DNA of 64,000 nt, from NCBI GenBank assembly GCA_032690845.1, contig CM064417.1, positions 24,511,110-24,575,109 on the forward strand, written 5' to 3'. The translations under genes and the position numbers were made by a program. Origin of the DNA: Eleusine coracana subsp. coracana. Lineage: Eukaryota; Streptophyta; Magnoliopsida; Poales; Poaceae. Below the pieces are notes generated by a model. It searched no databases, had not been told where the DNA came from, and saw nothing but the letters and a program-made list of their open reading frames with translations. How positions within the stretch are numbered: position 1 is the first letter of the stretch; the number at the start of each line of letters is the position of its first letter. Below, piece after piece: positions 9,447 through 20,216 of the stretch.

Positions 9447-12244
9447 CTACTCTATTTCTAAGCTTATTCCTGGACGTTTTGTACTTGCAAGGCCTCTTTT
9501 TCGGTCCGTGTTTATGTCGACCATTTTATGTCCCTCCTTATGACAAACAGAGCAACGAACCTTTGATAGGTCTCAGTTGAATCACCAAAAACGTACACAT
9601 CAGCCCCGTACCCCTTGTTCATGCCATCCATTTCATTACGTAGCCTTTTCTTCTTCCTCCTTCCACGTCTCCTCTTTCTCATGTCATTATCAGGAACATA
9701 ACGAGGACAACTAAATTCGGGCCACTGCGTCTCGTCCAAAAGTGGTTCGAATCGAGCATCCCAAGTGTTCGCTGTGGCAACCTTAGTGTAGTAAGGGGAC
9801 ATATAGTTTGTTGACATGCTAGAGACACCTCACAGTCAGCATATGCAGTCATGACATGAGAACAAGCGATGTGGAGCAACTGTGGAACCTGGCATGTTCC
9901 AGTAACATTGTCACCAATCTCAACCCTATAGACACGTCCTCCAGACATCTCACCCCCAGCATTCGTCCGGCTAACCCCTTTCACAGCGTAAACGTATGTC
10001 CTTGGGTCATGTAGGGCGGCAACTTCATGTGAATAAATATCCCCTTGCACATCGAGGTGGATGGCTGCCGGTTTAGACCATATTCCCGGTTTGTCTAGGT
10101 TTTCGCATGCCGCCCTCCACCTATTCAGAATATAGTAGTTGCATTTGTGGAATGTGTATTCAACAATCCCAGCTATGGGCATTGCACGGATGCCTTTCAA
10201 CACATTGTTGAAGACTTCCGACACGTTGGTTGTCATTGTGCCGTACCTATAACCACCCTCCTCAAATGCCAATGCCCATTTCAATTTCTCTCGTAGTTGA
10301 TCCCGTAACCATTCCTTCGCATCCACGTTCAAAACCTTCTCTAGCTCCTTCAGTTGCGCTTCAAATTTCTTCTCTTCCATGCATTTGCATAGAAGCTTCA
10401 AACACTTAATTACGTCTTTACTGTCCTGTCATCTCCACATATTCGCGGCAAAGTGGCGCATGCACCACCTATGAACAAGTGGAGGATATCCATCCTAGTG
10501 ATCCTTGGCTGCATTCAATAGACCTCGATGCCTATCTGAAATCATACAAATTGTTCGTTCTGTGCCAATTACATTAACTCAAACACGGGTAATGAACCAT
10601 GACCAGCTCTCATTGTTCTCCCCCTCTGTGATGGCAAAAGCAAGTGGCAAAAGCTGGTCGTCTGCCGTTACCCCATTTGCAATCATCATTGTGGCGTTGT
10701 ATTTTCCAGTCAAAAAGGTTGCATCCACACTCATTACAGGCCTACAATGTTTGAATGCACTAACACGTTGTGGGAAGCACCAAAAAATACATTTCATAAC
10801 AGGGCAATATGACCCATCCTTCTCATGAAGTGTCTTGCCACCAGTGTCAAAGAAATACTTTATACCAAGGTTGAAATAATTAATTGCATTTAGAAGGCGA
10901 CAACTTAGCCATTGCATTTTGCTTTGTCCGTCATTCTTTGCCGTACAAAACATGGTAGTTCGTAATGGCATGGATGGACTCAATAAGAGCTGATACAGTA
11001 ACATCCGCATCTGCCCATACAACACCTAGAATACAATGCCCAAGATACCTGGCAGTACATTGAGAGTGCACTTGTTCAACGTGTGCCGATCCACATGTGT
11101 GTGGTTGCTTAACATTTGACACCTTCCACTTCTCACCGCAATTCTTCATTTTACGAACCCGAACACCCCATGCACATCTAGCCTGCTGACACCGGATTGT
11201 GTGCCTCAAACTTCTATTTGACTTCAATACGTTGAAAGGTCGGTGATGACGGACCGAGTAATCTTGAAAAAATAACTTCACCTCCTCTAGATTATCCAAA
11301 ACCATGCCTTTACGGACCATGGGTTGCTTAGGGTCAGGAACGCCTTCATTGGACAACAACCCATTGTCACATATTGCACTACCAACACGGCTACAGTCCA
11401 TGTGATTCGGAGCATCAGGTAGCGTAGCATTCAACAACTTCAACGCCCTATGCTCCTCTGCAGCGTAACTATCGTTCGAGTTAATCTCAACATCGCCTTC
11501 AACTTCATTGTCAAAAAAAGTAGGGTCCTCAATATTGAAAGAAAATCGTGTTGCTCTGAGGGACCACCATGAGCAGGCTCACCACCATCATTGAAAGGGT
11601 CACTGTCGTTATCGTTATCAGATCCACTATCATCCTCCTCACGTCTTGAATAGCTGTCTTCGGGTGACAATTCATCGTCCTGATGCGAAGGTTCGAAGCA
11701 ATCTTCACCAAAATCATCATTCACAACTGCAAGTTCATAATGCGCAGAATGTGCCCTAGCAAACTCGGGCATCCTTACAACCAAGAAGGGCTGGAGGACA
11801 CGGGTTCTCTTGGGTACATGTGCCAATGTCACAATCTCCCACACAATTCTCCTGGAATAAGTGTTCCTGTGTCAACACTTCATTATCTTCGTGCGACATG
11901 ATCAACTGAAGTGGCTGAAGAACTTGAGACGTTGCATTCCCAAAATCCCCAACAATCACCTCCGCACATTTTACTTGACCTTCCTTCAAAAAACCCTTAT
12001 AGAGGTCCCAATCAAATTCTGATCCCAAGTCTAATATGGCATAATAAGCTCTCCCTCCACCCCCGGCGTCAAACCTCCCACGCAACCTTGGTGTAACATT
12101 TGACCCCACTGAAAATTTGACTTTCTCAACAACATCTGCATATTGAGGAGGCTTGGAAAAGGTAATGACCACCTCTCGCATATTTGCAAACTCATATTTC
12201 TCATTAATTGTACCACCGGAGAACAAACGAACAATTCTGTCCAT
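9447..12244 (-). pseudogene. Mutator-like transposase (MURA/mudrA type), broken
   Basis: The frame begins MDRIVRLFSGGTINEKYEF at 12244. It continues through an acidic linker (about 11,690-11,540), a MuDR-type DNA-binding block (LFFQDYSVRHHRPF, RQQARCAWGVRVRKM), and the MULE DDE domain (SVDATFLTGKYNATMMIANG, then SDRHRGLLNAAKDH and HRWCMRHFAANMW). After these come a SWIM-type block (CQVPQLLHIACSHVMTA) and a C-terminal basic region with a degenerate zinc knuckle (CSVCHKEGH), ending at TAG 9447. The first two catalytic Asp residues are visible. Frameshifts occur near 11,800, 11,540, 10,935 and 9,820, and three in-frame stops lie between 10,402 and 10,590, so it cannot encode a full transposase. 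It would cut and paste MULE DNA in the nucleus. It is probably one element with the PMD and accessory genes. Confidence 0.88.
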
Positions 12245-12584
12245 CTACAATTACAAAAACATGCTTTCTCCAGTTATAAATTAGAATGTGCTTCAAAAAC
12301 ATCCGTAGTACAACAAAACAATTCTAACCCTAAGCTTCTAAACAATACTAAACCTACTAGGCAATACTAAACCTAAGTTTCTTAACAACACTAAACATTA
12401 GAGTACTCAATGTTGCATAGTAACCCTAACTATAGTGGACAACTACCTAGTGAAAATGAAAACCAAATCTGATCGGTTGAAAGGTGAGTGTACCTGAGTA
12501 GTGCTGGTCCACGAGGTCTTCCGCAGGGGTAGGCCCCAAGCACCTCCACCCGACGGGGAGAAAACAGCCGGGATGTGTCTTCAC

Positions 12585-12639
<55 letters not shown>

Positions 12640-13080
12640 GGACGGACGACGCCCCCAGCGTTAGGGATCGGGGAGAGGAGGCACGCGCAAGTCGCGGAAG
12701 AAGACTCCTGCAAGGGGGACGCCTCCACCACCGGGAATCGCTGGGCGGGGCCGACCAACGACGACGTCGGCCTCGGCTGTTCAAGCGAAACAGAGGAAAA
12801 AAGAAACAAGAGCAGAGGAGGGAAAGAAGAGGGGCCGAGCGAATATGACCCAGGCGAGTCACGCCTAATCGATTGACGCGACTGGGTCACACCGGATGCA
12901 TGGGCGCGACAGACCTTTGGTCAACGCCGCATGTCCCAGTTGGCCCACCTACTGACATGGCAATTGTCACACCTCGCTATGTGGCGCGTCAGTATTCATT
13001 TGTCGCGCCTGATTGCTCAGCGCGACCAGAAGGACCATACGGTGAAAATTTATCTCTGCCCGGGTTATTTTTAAAATATC
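12245..13080 (-). promoter_or_regulatory. MURA 5' region and probable right terminal region of the MULE
   Basis: Upstream of the MURA start the sequence is noncoding: a GC-rich part with the GA run, then 12,850-13,030 with repeated GTCACGCC, GACGCGAC, GGCGCGAC and GGCGCGTC motifs. MULE terminal inverted repeats also serve as promoters, so this is the expected place for the right TIR. The left TIR would lie before the window, so pairing cannot be tested. The exact terminus is unknown; it may lie in the AT-rich run near 13,070-13,110. Confidence 0.4.
12587..12634. repeat. (GA)24 microsatellite
   Basis: A pure GA run of 48 bp in the presumed 5' UTR or promoter of the MURA gene. On that gene's strand it reads CT, as in many plant 5' UTR microsatellites. 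Confidence 0.95.
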
Positions 13081-13470
13081 ACTAAAAAGGTTTAAAAAAT
13101 AAAAAAAATCTAATATGACACATGTTATGGCTCTTTAATTCGCATATTGCTAGTTTTACTACACCTGATACTTTAATCGGAGCACAAGGTGTTGTCAAGT
13201 AATTGCAATTACCTCGCCAATATGTTCTGAACTTCATTACACATATAAAATAGATTAATGAGATTAGTTGGAAAGATCAATAATCCACTATGTACAACAG
13301 AAGTTCCAAAAAAGGATGATGCATACTACTTAAGACTTCGGATATACAATGGGAGGACTCTTCTCATATATTAGTTGATTGTATTGTATATCAAATCTTA
13401 CTGCTTTGATTTCTAAAATGGCTTAGTTACCTGATCACTGGCGAAATGGGGCCGACACGGGCCATGCGCG
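13081..13470. other. Intergenic, nothing recognised
   Basis: AT-rich sequence with no coding signal, inverted repeat or recognised terminus. Confidence 0.5.
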
Positions 13471-13474
13471 CCCT

Positions 13475-13490
13475 TCCCCCCTTAACATCG
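13475..13490 (-). other. Polypurine-tract-like site of the copia fragment
   Basis: On the minus strand the sequence reads TTAAGGGGGGAAGGG, downstream of the copia RT fragment. This is where a 3' polypurine tract is expected. No clear LTR follows. Confidence 0.4.
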
Positions 13491-13609
13491 GTAAATTCTT
13501 TGAAGGGATGATTTCCTGGACTTCATCAACTGCAACTACGCTGTCTCGCTGGTTTCTTGTGAGATCTCAGATGACGTGATATCATAGTACCTGCAGCTAC
13601 TTCTCGTGT

Positions 13610-15300
13610 CCGGCAGCCTGATCAAACGGATGCAAGGAAGCCAAGAAAAATAGTAAAACCTTCTCATCGAGAAACAGTAGATTGCTTGCAAGCACTCCAT
13701 CATCCAGAGAAAGCTTCTCATCAGACGCCATAGGAGTATTCATAGTTTTGCAATTACGCATACCGACACAATCAATAATATCAGTGGTGTATTTCTATTG
13801 CGTAAGAAGAAGACCATCAGAATAGGGCTTCACTTCAGTGCATAAGAAATAACTCAAGGCGCCTAGATCTTTCAATGCAAAATCAGAACAAAGATTAGCA
13901 AGAAGAGCATGAACCGTATCAGAAAAACTTGCCACAGTAATATCATCAACATAGAGCAGTAAATATATAGTGACCATCCCTTTATGATAGATAAACAGTG
14001 AAGTATCAGCTTTGGACGCCATAAATCCAAGCTGAAGAAGCTTGGAACTTAACCGAGAGTACCACGCCCGATGGGCTTGTTTCAATCCATAGAGAGCTTG
14101 TATCAAGTTTGCACACATACGAAGGATGGGAAGCACTTTGATACCTAGACGGTTGTTTCATATAAACCTCCTCTTCTAGAACACCATGAAAAAAAATGCA
14201 TTCTGAACATCTAGCTTGGAAAGACACCAATTTCGAGCAACAGCAATAGACAAGACAAGACGAATAGTGGTAGATTTGACAACTAGATTGAATGTATCTT
14301 CATAATCAACTCCATACTGTTGTCGAAATCCTTTTGCCACCAAGCGAGCCTTGTAGCGATCAACAGAACCATCTGCTTTTCGTTTGACCTTGTAGACCCA
14401 CTTGCAATCAATAAGATTAGTAGCCTGATCAGCCGGAACAAGATGCCATGTACCGTTTTCATACGATCAGCATACTCATCATCCAGCGCCTGCTTCCATC
14501 GTGAATCAGACAATGTTTCTTTAAAATTTTTAGGCTCACCAGTAGCACAAAAATTCCCATAGCAAATCATCCCTGGAAATAGCTTCTTTGGTTGGACAAT
14601 ATTGTTCTGCACACGTGTCCTGGCACAAGGAGGCGGAGTGAAGCTTGAAGAAGCAGCAGAGCCATCAGGAGACATAGGATTCGCTACAGCAAGTGATGGC
14701 GCAGGAGGAGAGTTGTGCTCGGCAGCATCTGCCACGACGGTAACGGGCACAGAGTGGCCCACAACAGCATTGGGCGGGCCAAAAGTTGCAGAGGGCCCCG
14801 ATGTCCCAGGCAAGGGGAAAGCAGGGCCCGAGACACGGCCACTCGAAGCCGCAAGCAAGTGACCCGAGGTGGATGCGGGCACAGGCTGCACCGGCACATG
14901 ATCGCCAGGATTTGCTGCGGCGTCCAGATCCGTGACCAACCTTACAAGTTCCAGTTGTTAAAAATAAGGACTGCCAGTCACCCAGATGGAACGACCAGCC
15001 GCCAGCAATGAGACATCCTGCACATCAGGGGCATGTTGCAAGGGATTAGTATGCACAAAAGCATAATCGGTATCCAAGTTAGTTGCCCCCAAAAGAAGTA
15101 GACGAAATTAACGAAAGTGATAGAAAGGAAATTTCAGCGTGTAATCTAGCACTGACATTGGGATGTAATTTGGCAAAGGGAAAAACATTCTCATCAAAAA
15201 CAACATCCCGAGATATATAAACACGCCCTGAGGAAACATCAAGACATTTGTAACCTTTATGATGACTGCTATAACCAAGGAAAACGCACTGAGCAACGGC
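13610..15300 (-). pseudogene. Ty1/copia pol fragment (integrase end to reverse transcriptase)
   Basis: Reading down from 15,300: the integrase C-terminus (CVFLGYSSHHKGYKCLDV type, 15,300-15,110), a Pro/Ser/Ala-rich linker (14,939-14,600), the start of RT (KQALDDEYADRMKTVHG, about 14,460), DVQNAFFHGVLEEEVYMKQP (about 14,180), QALYGLKQAHRAWYSRL (about 14,080), and the catalytic YVDD (13,942-13,953). The frame continues past the RT to about 13,610. Frameshifts occur near 14,470 and 14,120, plus several stops. Gag, protease, RNase H and LTRs are absent, so this is a truncated, immobile copy. Its upstream edge abuts the SIRE LTR at 15,300. Confidence 0.88.
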
Positions 15301-16125
15301 TAGTTAGAGGTTGGAAGCCTATATAATTTTGTTGCTAGGGTCTTGGAGACCTCTCTTGACCAGTGGAATTGCTTGGAGCATTTGGTAAGAGTCAAGAGGA
15401 CAAGAGGAGAACACTAGGATGAGATATTGCATATCTTGAGAGTGTTAGTGAAAGTAACAAGAGCATCTTGCACATCTAAGGCTAGGATGTCCTTGAAGGT
15501 GTGATCTAAGTTGTTACTCTTGGTCTATGGTGAGACCTAGACCGGTTAGGTGTCGGTGATCGAGCCTATCGTGATCGGTTGTGAAGGTTGTCATATGTTT
15601 GTATCCCGTTTGAGCCCGCCGGTGAAAGGGGCATCGCTAGTGAGTGCCCGTGTTGGCTTGGGGAGTCCGGCAAGTTTCCGAGGGAGGCGAGCTTGTGCCT
15701 TAGTGACAGTGGTGACGCAACCGTGTCTTCACTCCGGGAGTGATTGAGGGATCATGTGCGAGAACTCCACATTGGTGGGGGGAGGGACCGGTACTACGGC
15801 GGGAGTGGTCCAACGAGGAGTAGAGGAAGGCGCCATCCTTCCGAGACCTTGGAAAAAAAATCATGAGCATTCCTTGACCCATCTTTACTATTCCGTAATT
15901 GTGTGCTCTAGTAACTAGGTTGACTTGTGGCTTGCATAGGCTAATGTGTTTAGATTCCGCGCTTGCTCTCATCATGAACACTAGCATGCGTAGGGTCTTG
16001 GCCTCCTAGAATTGTTAGGTTGTAATGATTGCTAGGTTCTAGTGGTGTGAAACTGAAGTATTCGGATTTATGGTTGGCTTATCGATTCACCCCCCCTCCC
16101 CCTCGGTAAGCCTTCAGTCCTTACA
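15301..16125 (+). repeat. 5' LTR (5'-truncated) of a SIRE-like copia element
   Basis: Noncoding sequence that ends TTACA immediately before a primer binding site, with a CACCCCCCCTCCCCCTC block near its end, as in SIRE-group LTRs. The left edge abuts the older copia fragment with no TG terminus, so the LTR is probably truncated. Confidence 0.65.
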
Positions 16126-16127
16126 AT

Positions 16128-16139
16128 TGGTATCAGGGC
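16128..16139 (+). other. Primer binding site (initiator tRNA-Met)
   Basis: TGGTATCAGGGC, three bases after the LTR end, differs by one base from the usual plant TGGTATCAGAGC site. Confidence 0.85.
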
Positions 16140-16178
16140 TAAGTGCTCATCTTTGAGCCTTCACCGCCTTGAGTAAGG

Positions 16179-18181
16179 ATGCCGGGAGAGATGGAGAGTG
16201 TTCCTATATTCAATGGGGAGGACTATAGGTATTGAAAGGCACGCATGCAAGCCTACATCGAGTCCATTGATCCAGAGATATGGATGGTGACCCATGATTC
16301 GGATGTGGATGTGAACCTGCTTGAACCTGAATTTATTAAGCACAATGCTAAGGTCAAGAATGCTCTATTTGCATGCATATCTAAAGATGTCTTTGCTAGA
16401 TTGGATGCGAGTTCGACAACACATGGTATCTAGACTGAGATTAAGAGTATCCATGAGGGTACTAGTGATGTCAAAGAGGAAATATATTATGTGCTGAAGA
16501 ACAAGTATGATAACTTCACTAGATTACCACATAAGAGAGCTAATACTGTTTATTCTCTCTTTCATATACTAGTGGAGAAGATCAATGCTCTTAGGGATGA
16601 ATTCATGCTCAAGCCTGTTGAGGTGATAAGAAGATTATTGAGCCTATTCAAAGACCCCAAGTATGAGTCGATCATCACTTTCACCTTGTAAGGTGACCTC
16701 AAGACCAAGACCATGAAGCACGTACTTGGCAAGATCACTATCTTCGAGAGGTATCAGTTGGGTTTGGATGATCCACAACCATCCAACCTAGCTCTTCAAG
16801 CCGAGAAGCAAGAGCTTACTAAGAGCAAGAAGAGGAAGAAGAAGGTGATTGAGGATGATGATGATGACTTGAGTGAGGACTTGACTCTTCTCATGAAGAA
16901 GATGATGACCTTCAAGAACAAGTTTGCTTCCAAGTCCAAGGACAAGTGCTTCAACTGTGGGTCTAAGAACCACTTTGTTCGGGATTGCCCCAATCCCAAG
17001 AAAGAAGCTTTCAAGCCTCAAGACTCAAGTGATGAAGACGAAGAAGAAGAAGAAGAGCCCAAAGCCAAGCTAAAGAAGAAGAGGTACTTCAACAAGGATA
17101 AGAGCAAATGCGAAGGCAAAGCCAAAGACTACAAGAAGTTCTCACGCATGACCCTTGTTGGAGAGTGGACAAGTGACAACTCAAGTGACACATCCTCTTC
17201 CTCAAGCGATGATGAAGTGGCCGGCCTAGCCATGATCAAGACCACACTTCCACGAGCTCTTCCTCCTCCCACGTGCCTCATAGCCACGAGCCAACTTGGG
17301 AGAGTGAGGATGAGAGCAGCGATGACATCGATGATGAGGAGCTCTCATGTGCCGAGCTTTGGAGTATGCTTGAGAAAACCCACGACATCGCCATCAAGAA
17401 ATCCAAAATGTTGGAAGTGGTAAGAAAAGAGTGTAAGTTGGCTAAGGATCGTGTTGGTGAGCTTGAGAGTGAGATCAAGGACCTTGTCACATCTCATGAG
17501 GTCCTAAACAAGAGTTCTGACAAACTCAAGGGTGATCATGTAGAGCTACGTGAGAAGTATCAGACCCTTGAACTTACTTTTGAGGCCATCAATGTTGAGA
17601 ACCTTGCTTCTCCTTCCTCTAGTTCATCTAAGAGTGATGCTTCTACTATGTGTGATGAACTAACCACCTCGGTCGAGGTTTCTTCTCTTGAGTCATTTGT
17701 TTTGAAGGAATATCACAAGCTCAAGGAAGAGAGGAAGATGGTGATAGACGGCTTCGAGAGACTGACACATGGTAGAGCCATCCACGAGGAGATTCTTGGG
17801 AGAAACCTTGTGAACAATGTCTTCCACCAAGGACTTGGCTCATATCACGCTGTCATCGACATCATCGGGATGAGTGACTCCATCCCCGCATGGATCAAGC
17901 CCCTACTCGCCAACGACTACTATTGCGAGAGGTGTTGCAAGGATGGTCACACCATCAAGGATCATCCTATGGTGAGAAGTTCCATTGTTTTGCCTAACTC
18001 TAACTTGTTCCATGAGAACACACATTTCAAGCTTTTTAGGAACAAGAATGGCAAGGTGAAAGCAAAGGCTTTAGAACCACTGAACAAGAAGAGAAAGGTC
18101 AGGAGCATATGGGCGCCTAAGTGCATTATTGATCTTAAAAGATCAACGAAGTACAAGTGGGTGCCCAAGAACAAGACCTAG
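16179..18181 (+). pseudogene. SIRE-like copia gag
   Basis: The ATG at 16179 begins MPGEMESVPIFNGEDY, the usual gag start. The frame runs through a UBN2-type capsid region, a Lys-rich stretch and a CCHC zinc knuckle (CFNCGSKNHFVRDC, 16,947-16,988). An acidic region and a coiled coil (KMLEVVRKECKLAKDRVGELE) follow, then a second Cys/His motif (CERCCKDGHTIKDH). It ends at 18181. In-frame stops are TGA near 16,216, TAG near 16,431 and TAA at 16,689; a 1-nt frameshift near 17,243 moves to the last 302 codons. Gag packages retroelement RNA in the cytoplasm. No protease, integrase or RT follows, so the element is a pol-less derivative. Confidence 0.88.
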
Positions 18182-19019
18182 TAGATGGTGGTGGTGGTGG
18201 ACCAGGAGCTTACTTGAAGATCAAGTGAAGTCCACGACAAGTGACATGGACCTCAATGATATATCTACTCATGAGGGAGGTATCCATGTTTGTTCTTGGT
18301 AGTAGTAGTAGTGTGTTCTTTTTTTCTTGCATTGTCTGGTAATTAAGATTCCTTTGTGAGTAGTATGTTTTGCATCCATCCATGTGTAAATAACTAAAAG
18401 AAAAACACATAAAAATTAGTCAATGTCTAACCCACTCAATATAACTATAAGCAAGGGGGAGTGCTTGAGATGGTGGTCTGGCTTCTCTCCAGGCAAGGGT
18501 ATGGCTTATAGTGAGTAAGCTTGAGAGGGGTTCAAACTTGACATTGTTAGGTTTCTTTTGTGTCTTATTTAATATTTCTTGCATTCACATAGCATGTTTA
18601 CTTTCTATGCATATGTAAAATGCTTGTGGCATGCATCATATAGGAAACACAAAGGAGGCTTGTCTCACTTGGAGAATATTTGTGCCTCATGATCTATATG
18701 AGATTACATCTACACAAGTGTGACCAAAGGAAAGGATTGTGCTTCATGCCCATTGAGCAAGCTCTTATGAACTCCGAGATTAAACCCACTCGCGCGGTTC
18801 ATGGACTAAGGCTCATACATACCCATTTGGTTCTAAATTGCCTTGGTTCTTATTCGCTCCATTCTTCATTAGGCATTTGCGAAAATTACAAGGCCATAGA
18901 GTGCCACGATTTGAAAAAGAGTGTTTGAGAGTTCCCTTCATGCTCTAAGTGCAGTGTTTATTTGTGTGTTTAGCGAGGACACTTAGAAATTGGAGAAATT
19001 CCTTGATTTTACAAAAATC
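18182..19019 (+). other. SIRE internal noncoding region
   Basis: Follows gag directly. It contains short GGT and AGT triplet runs (18,187-18,202; 18,298-18,312) and no recognised domain. The pol gene expected here is missing. Confidence 0.5.
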
Positions 19020-19260
19020 TGGAAGTGACCATACAGTCCGGTCATAAGACCGTACAGTCCGGTCTGTGTGGCAATGCAAAGTGCTTTGGGGAGAATGGAA
19101 ATGGAGACCGGACGGAACTCGTCTAAAGGCCGTACAATCCGGTCTGCACTAGTTCTGTTTCACCAGAACCTTGGATTTTCGGAACCTCGAAGTGACCGGA
19201 CGGTCCGGTCTAGTGAGCGTATCGTCCGGTCACTATAGTTGATCGCGATGCAATCCAATT
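19020..19260. repeat. Dispersed GACCGGACGGTCCGGTC-like motif array
   Basis: Variants of an almost palindromic core (ACAGTCCGGTC, ACGGTCCGGTC, TCGTCCGGTC, TACAATCCGGTC) recur about eight times between 19,027 and 19,237 with irregular spacing. No coding frame is open across it. Confidence 0.7.
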
Positions 19261-20216
19261 CGGTGACCGTTGATTTGTTCTTCATTGGATCTCGGTCGTT
19301 CGTCTCTTTTTGACCTAGGTCAATACTCGGTTAGTCCTTGTCTTCGTTTTTGTTCCAGCCCCGACATCGAGACCGCGAACAGAACCCGCCGTCGTGCTCA
19401 ACCTCGCCGCCTCGCCTCCGTGGCCATCACCTCCGCGCACCTCACCGAGATCCCTAGCGCCGTCACACGCCACCGACTCACCCCTCGCTGGCCGCGCGCA
19501 CCATTGCCTCTACCGGCGCACGTGCCTGCGTCGCCTCCACCGAAAGCAGCCGCCGCCGCCGAACCTAAGTGCCACAGCGCGCCCAGCCGCCAAGCCTCTT
19601 CGTCGTGCGCCTACTCCAGCGCCGCCTCTGCTCCCCGCACGCATGCCCAAGGCACCTAGAGTCGAGTCCCTGTGCACCTAGGGCAAGACATTCCCCCTTC
19701 CTCCACCTCCATTGTCGGCAACCCCAAAAATCCCAACTTTCCAGCGATCAGTCGTGTGATTCACGTGTCTTTGGCTTCGGGGATCTCTATGGTATTGTGA
19801 TTATCTCCCATTCGTCGATCATGCACTGATTTCGAGCAATTAGCTTTAATTGATGCAATTAGGAGCAAATGTCTATGCTTTAGTTGCATTAATTAGTTAA
19901 TTTGGCTCAACCTAGTTGCAGTTAATTCCATGATTATCTTTTAACTCCATGTCTAGGGTTGTCTCTAGTCTAGTCTATAGTTAGATTCATTGCAAATTAT
20001 TTGACTGTACGCTAGATGACTCGCACCAGCCACTTATAGTCGATGATCACTGTTGTCACATTGCTTTATTTGTCTAGTGATCATGTCCCTCATCTTAGTG
20101 CTAGAATTTCTATTGCGCATTCTTACCTAGCGATGCTATGCTTGTAAGTTTATATAGGGTCTATGCTTATCCTATCTATAGCTACGTGCATGCAGTGACA
20201 CTTGTCAGCAGCAAAG
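19261..20216 (+). other. SIRE internal region, GC-rich then AT-rich
   Basis: 19,270-19,700 is GC-rich and open in several frames by composition (Pro, Ala, Arg), with no domain I recognise. 19,700-20,216 is AT-rich and intron-like. It may be the leader of the downstream ORF. Confidence 0.35.

Noticed and set aside
12447..12890. Long minus- and plus-strand frames across the GA run
   Set aside because: They are kept open by the dinucleotide repeat and GC bias; no domain pattern, and they overlap each other on both strands.
16947..16988. CCHC zinc finger as a host RNA-binding protein
   Set aside because: Context (PBS, MPGEM start, coiled-coil tail) shows it is retrotransposon gag.
19270..19680. 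GC-rich plus-strand frames as a gene
   Set aside because: Three overlapping frames are open together with Pro/Ala/Arg bias and no recognisable domain.
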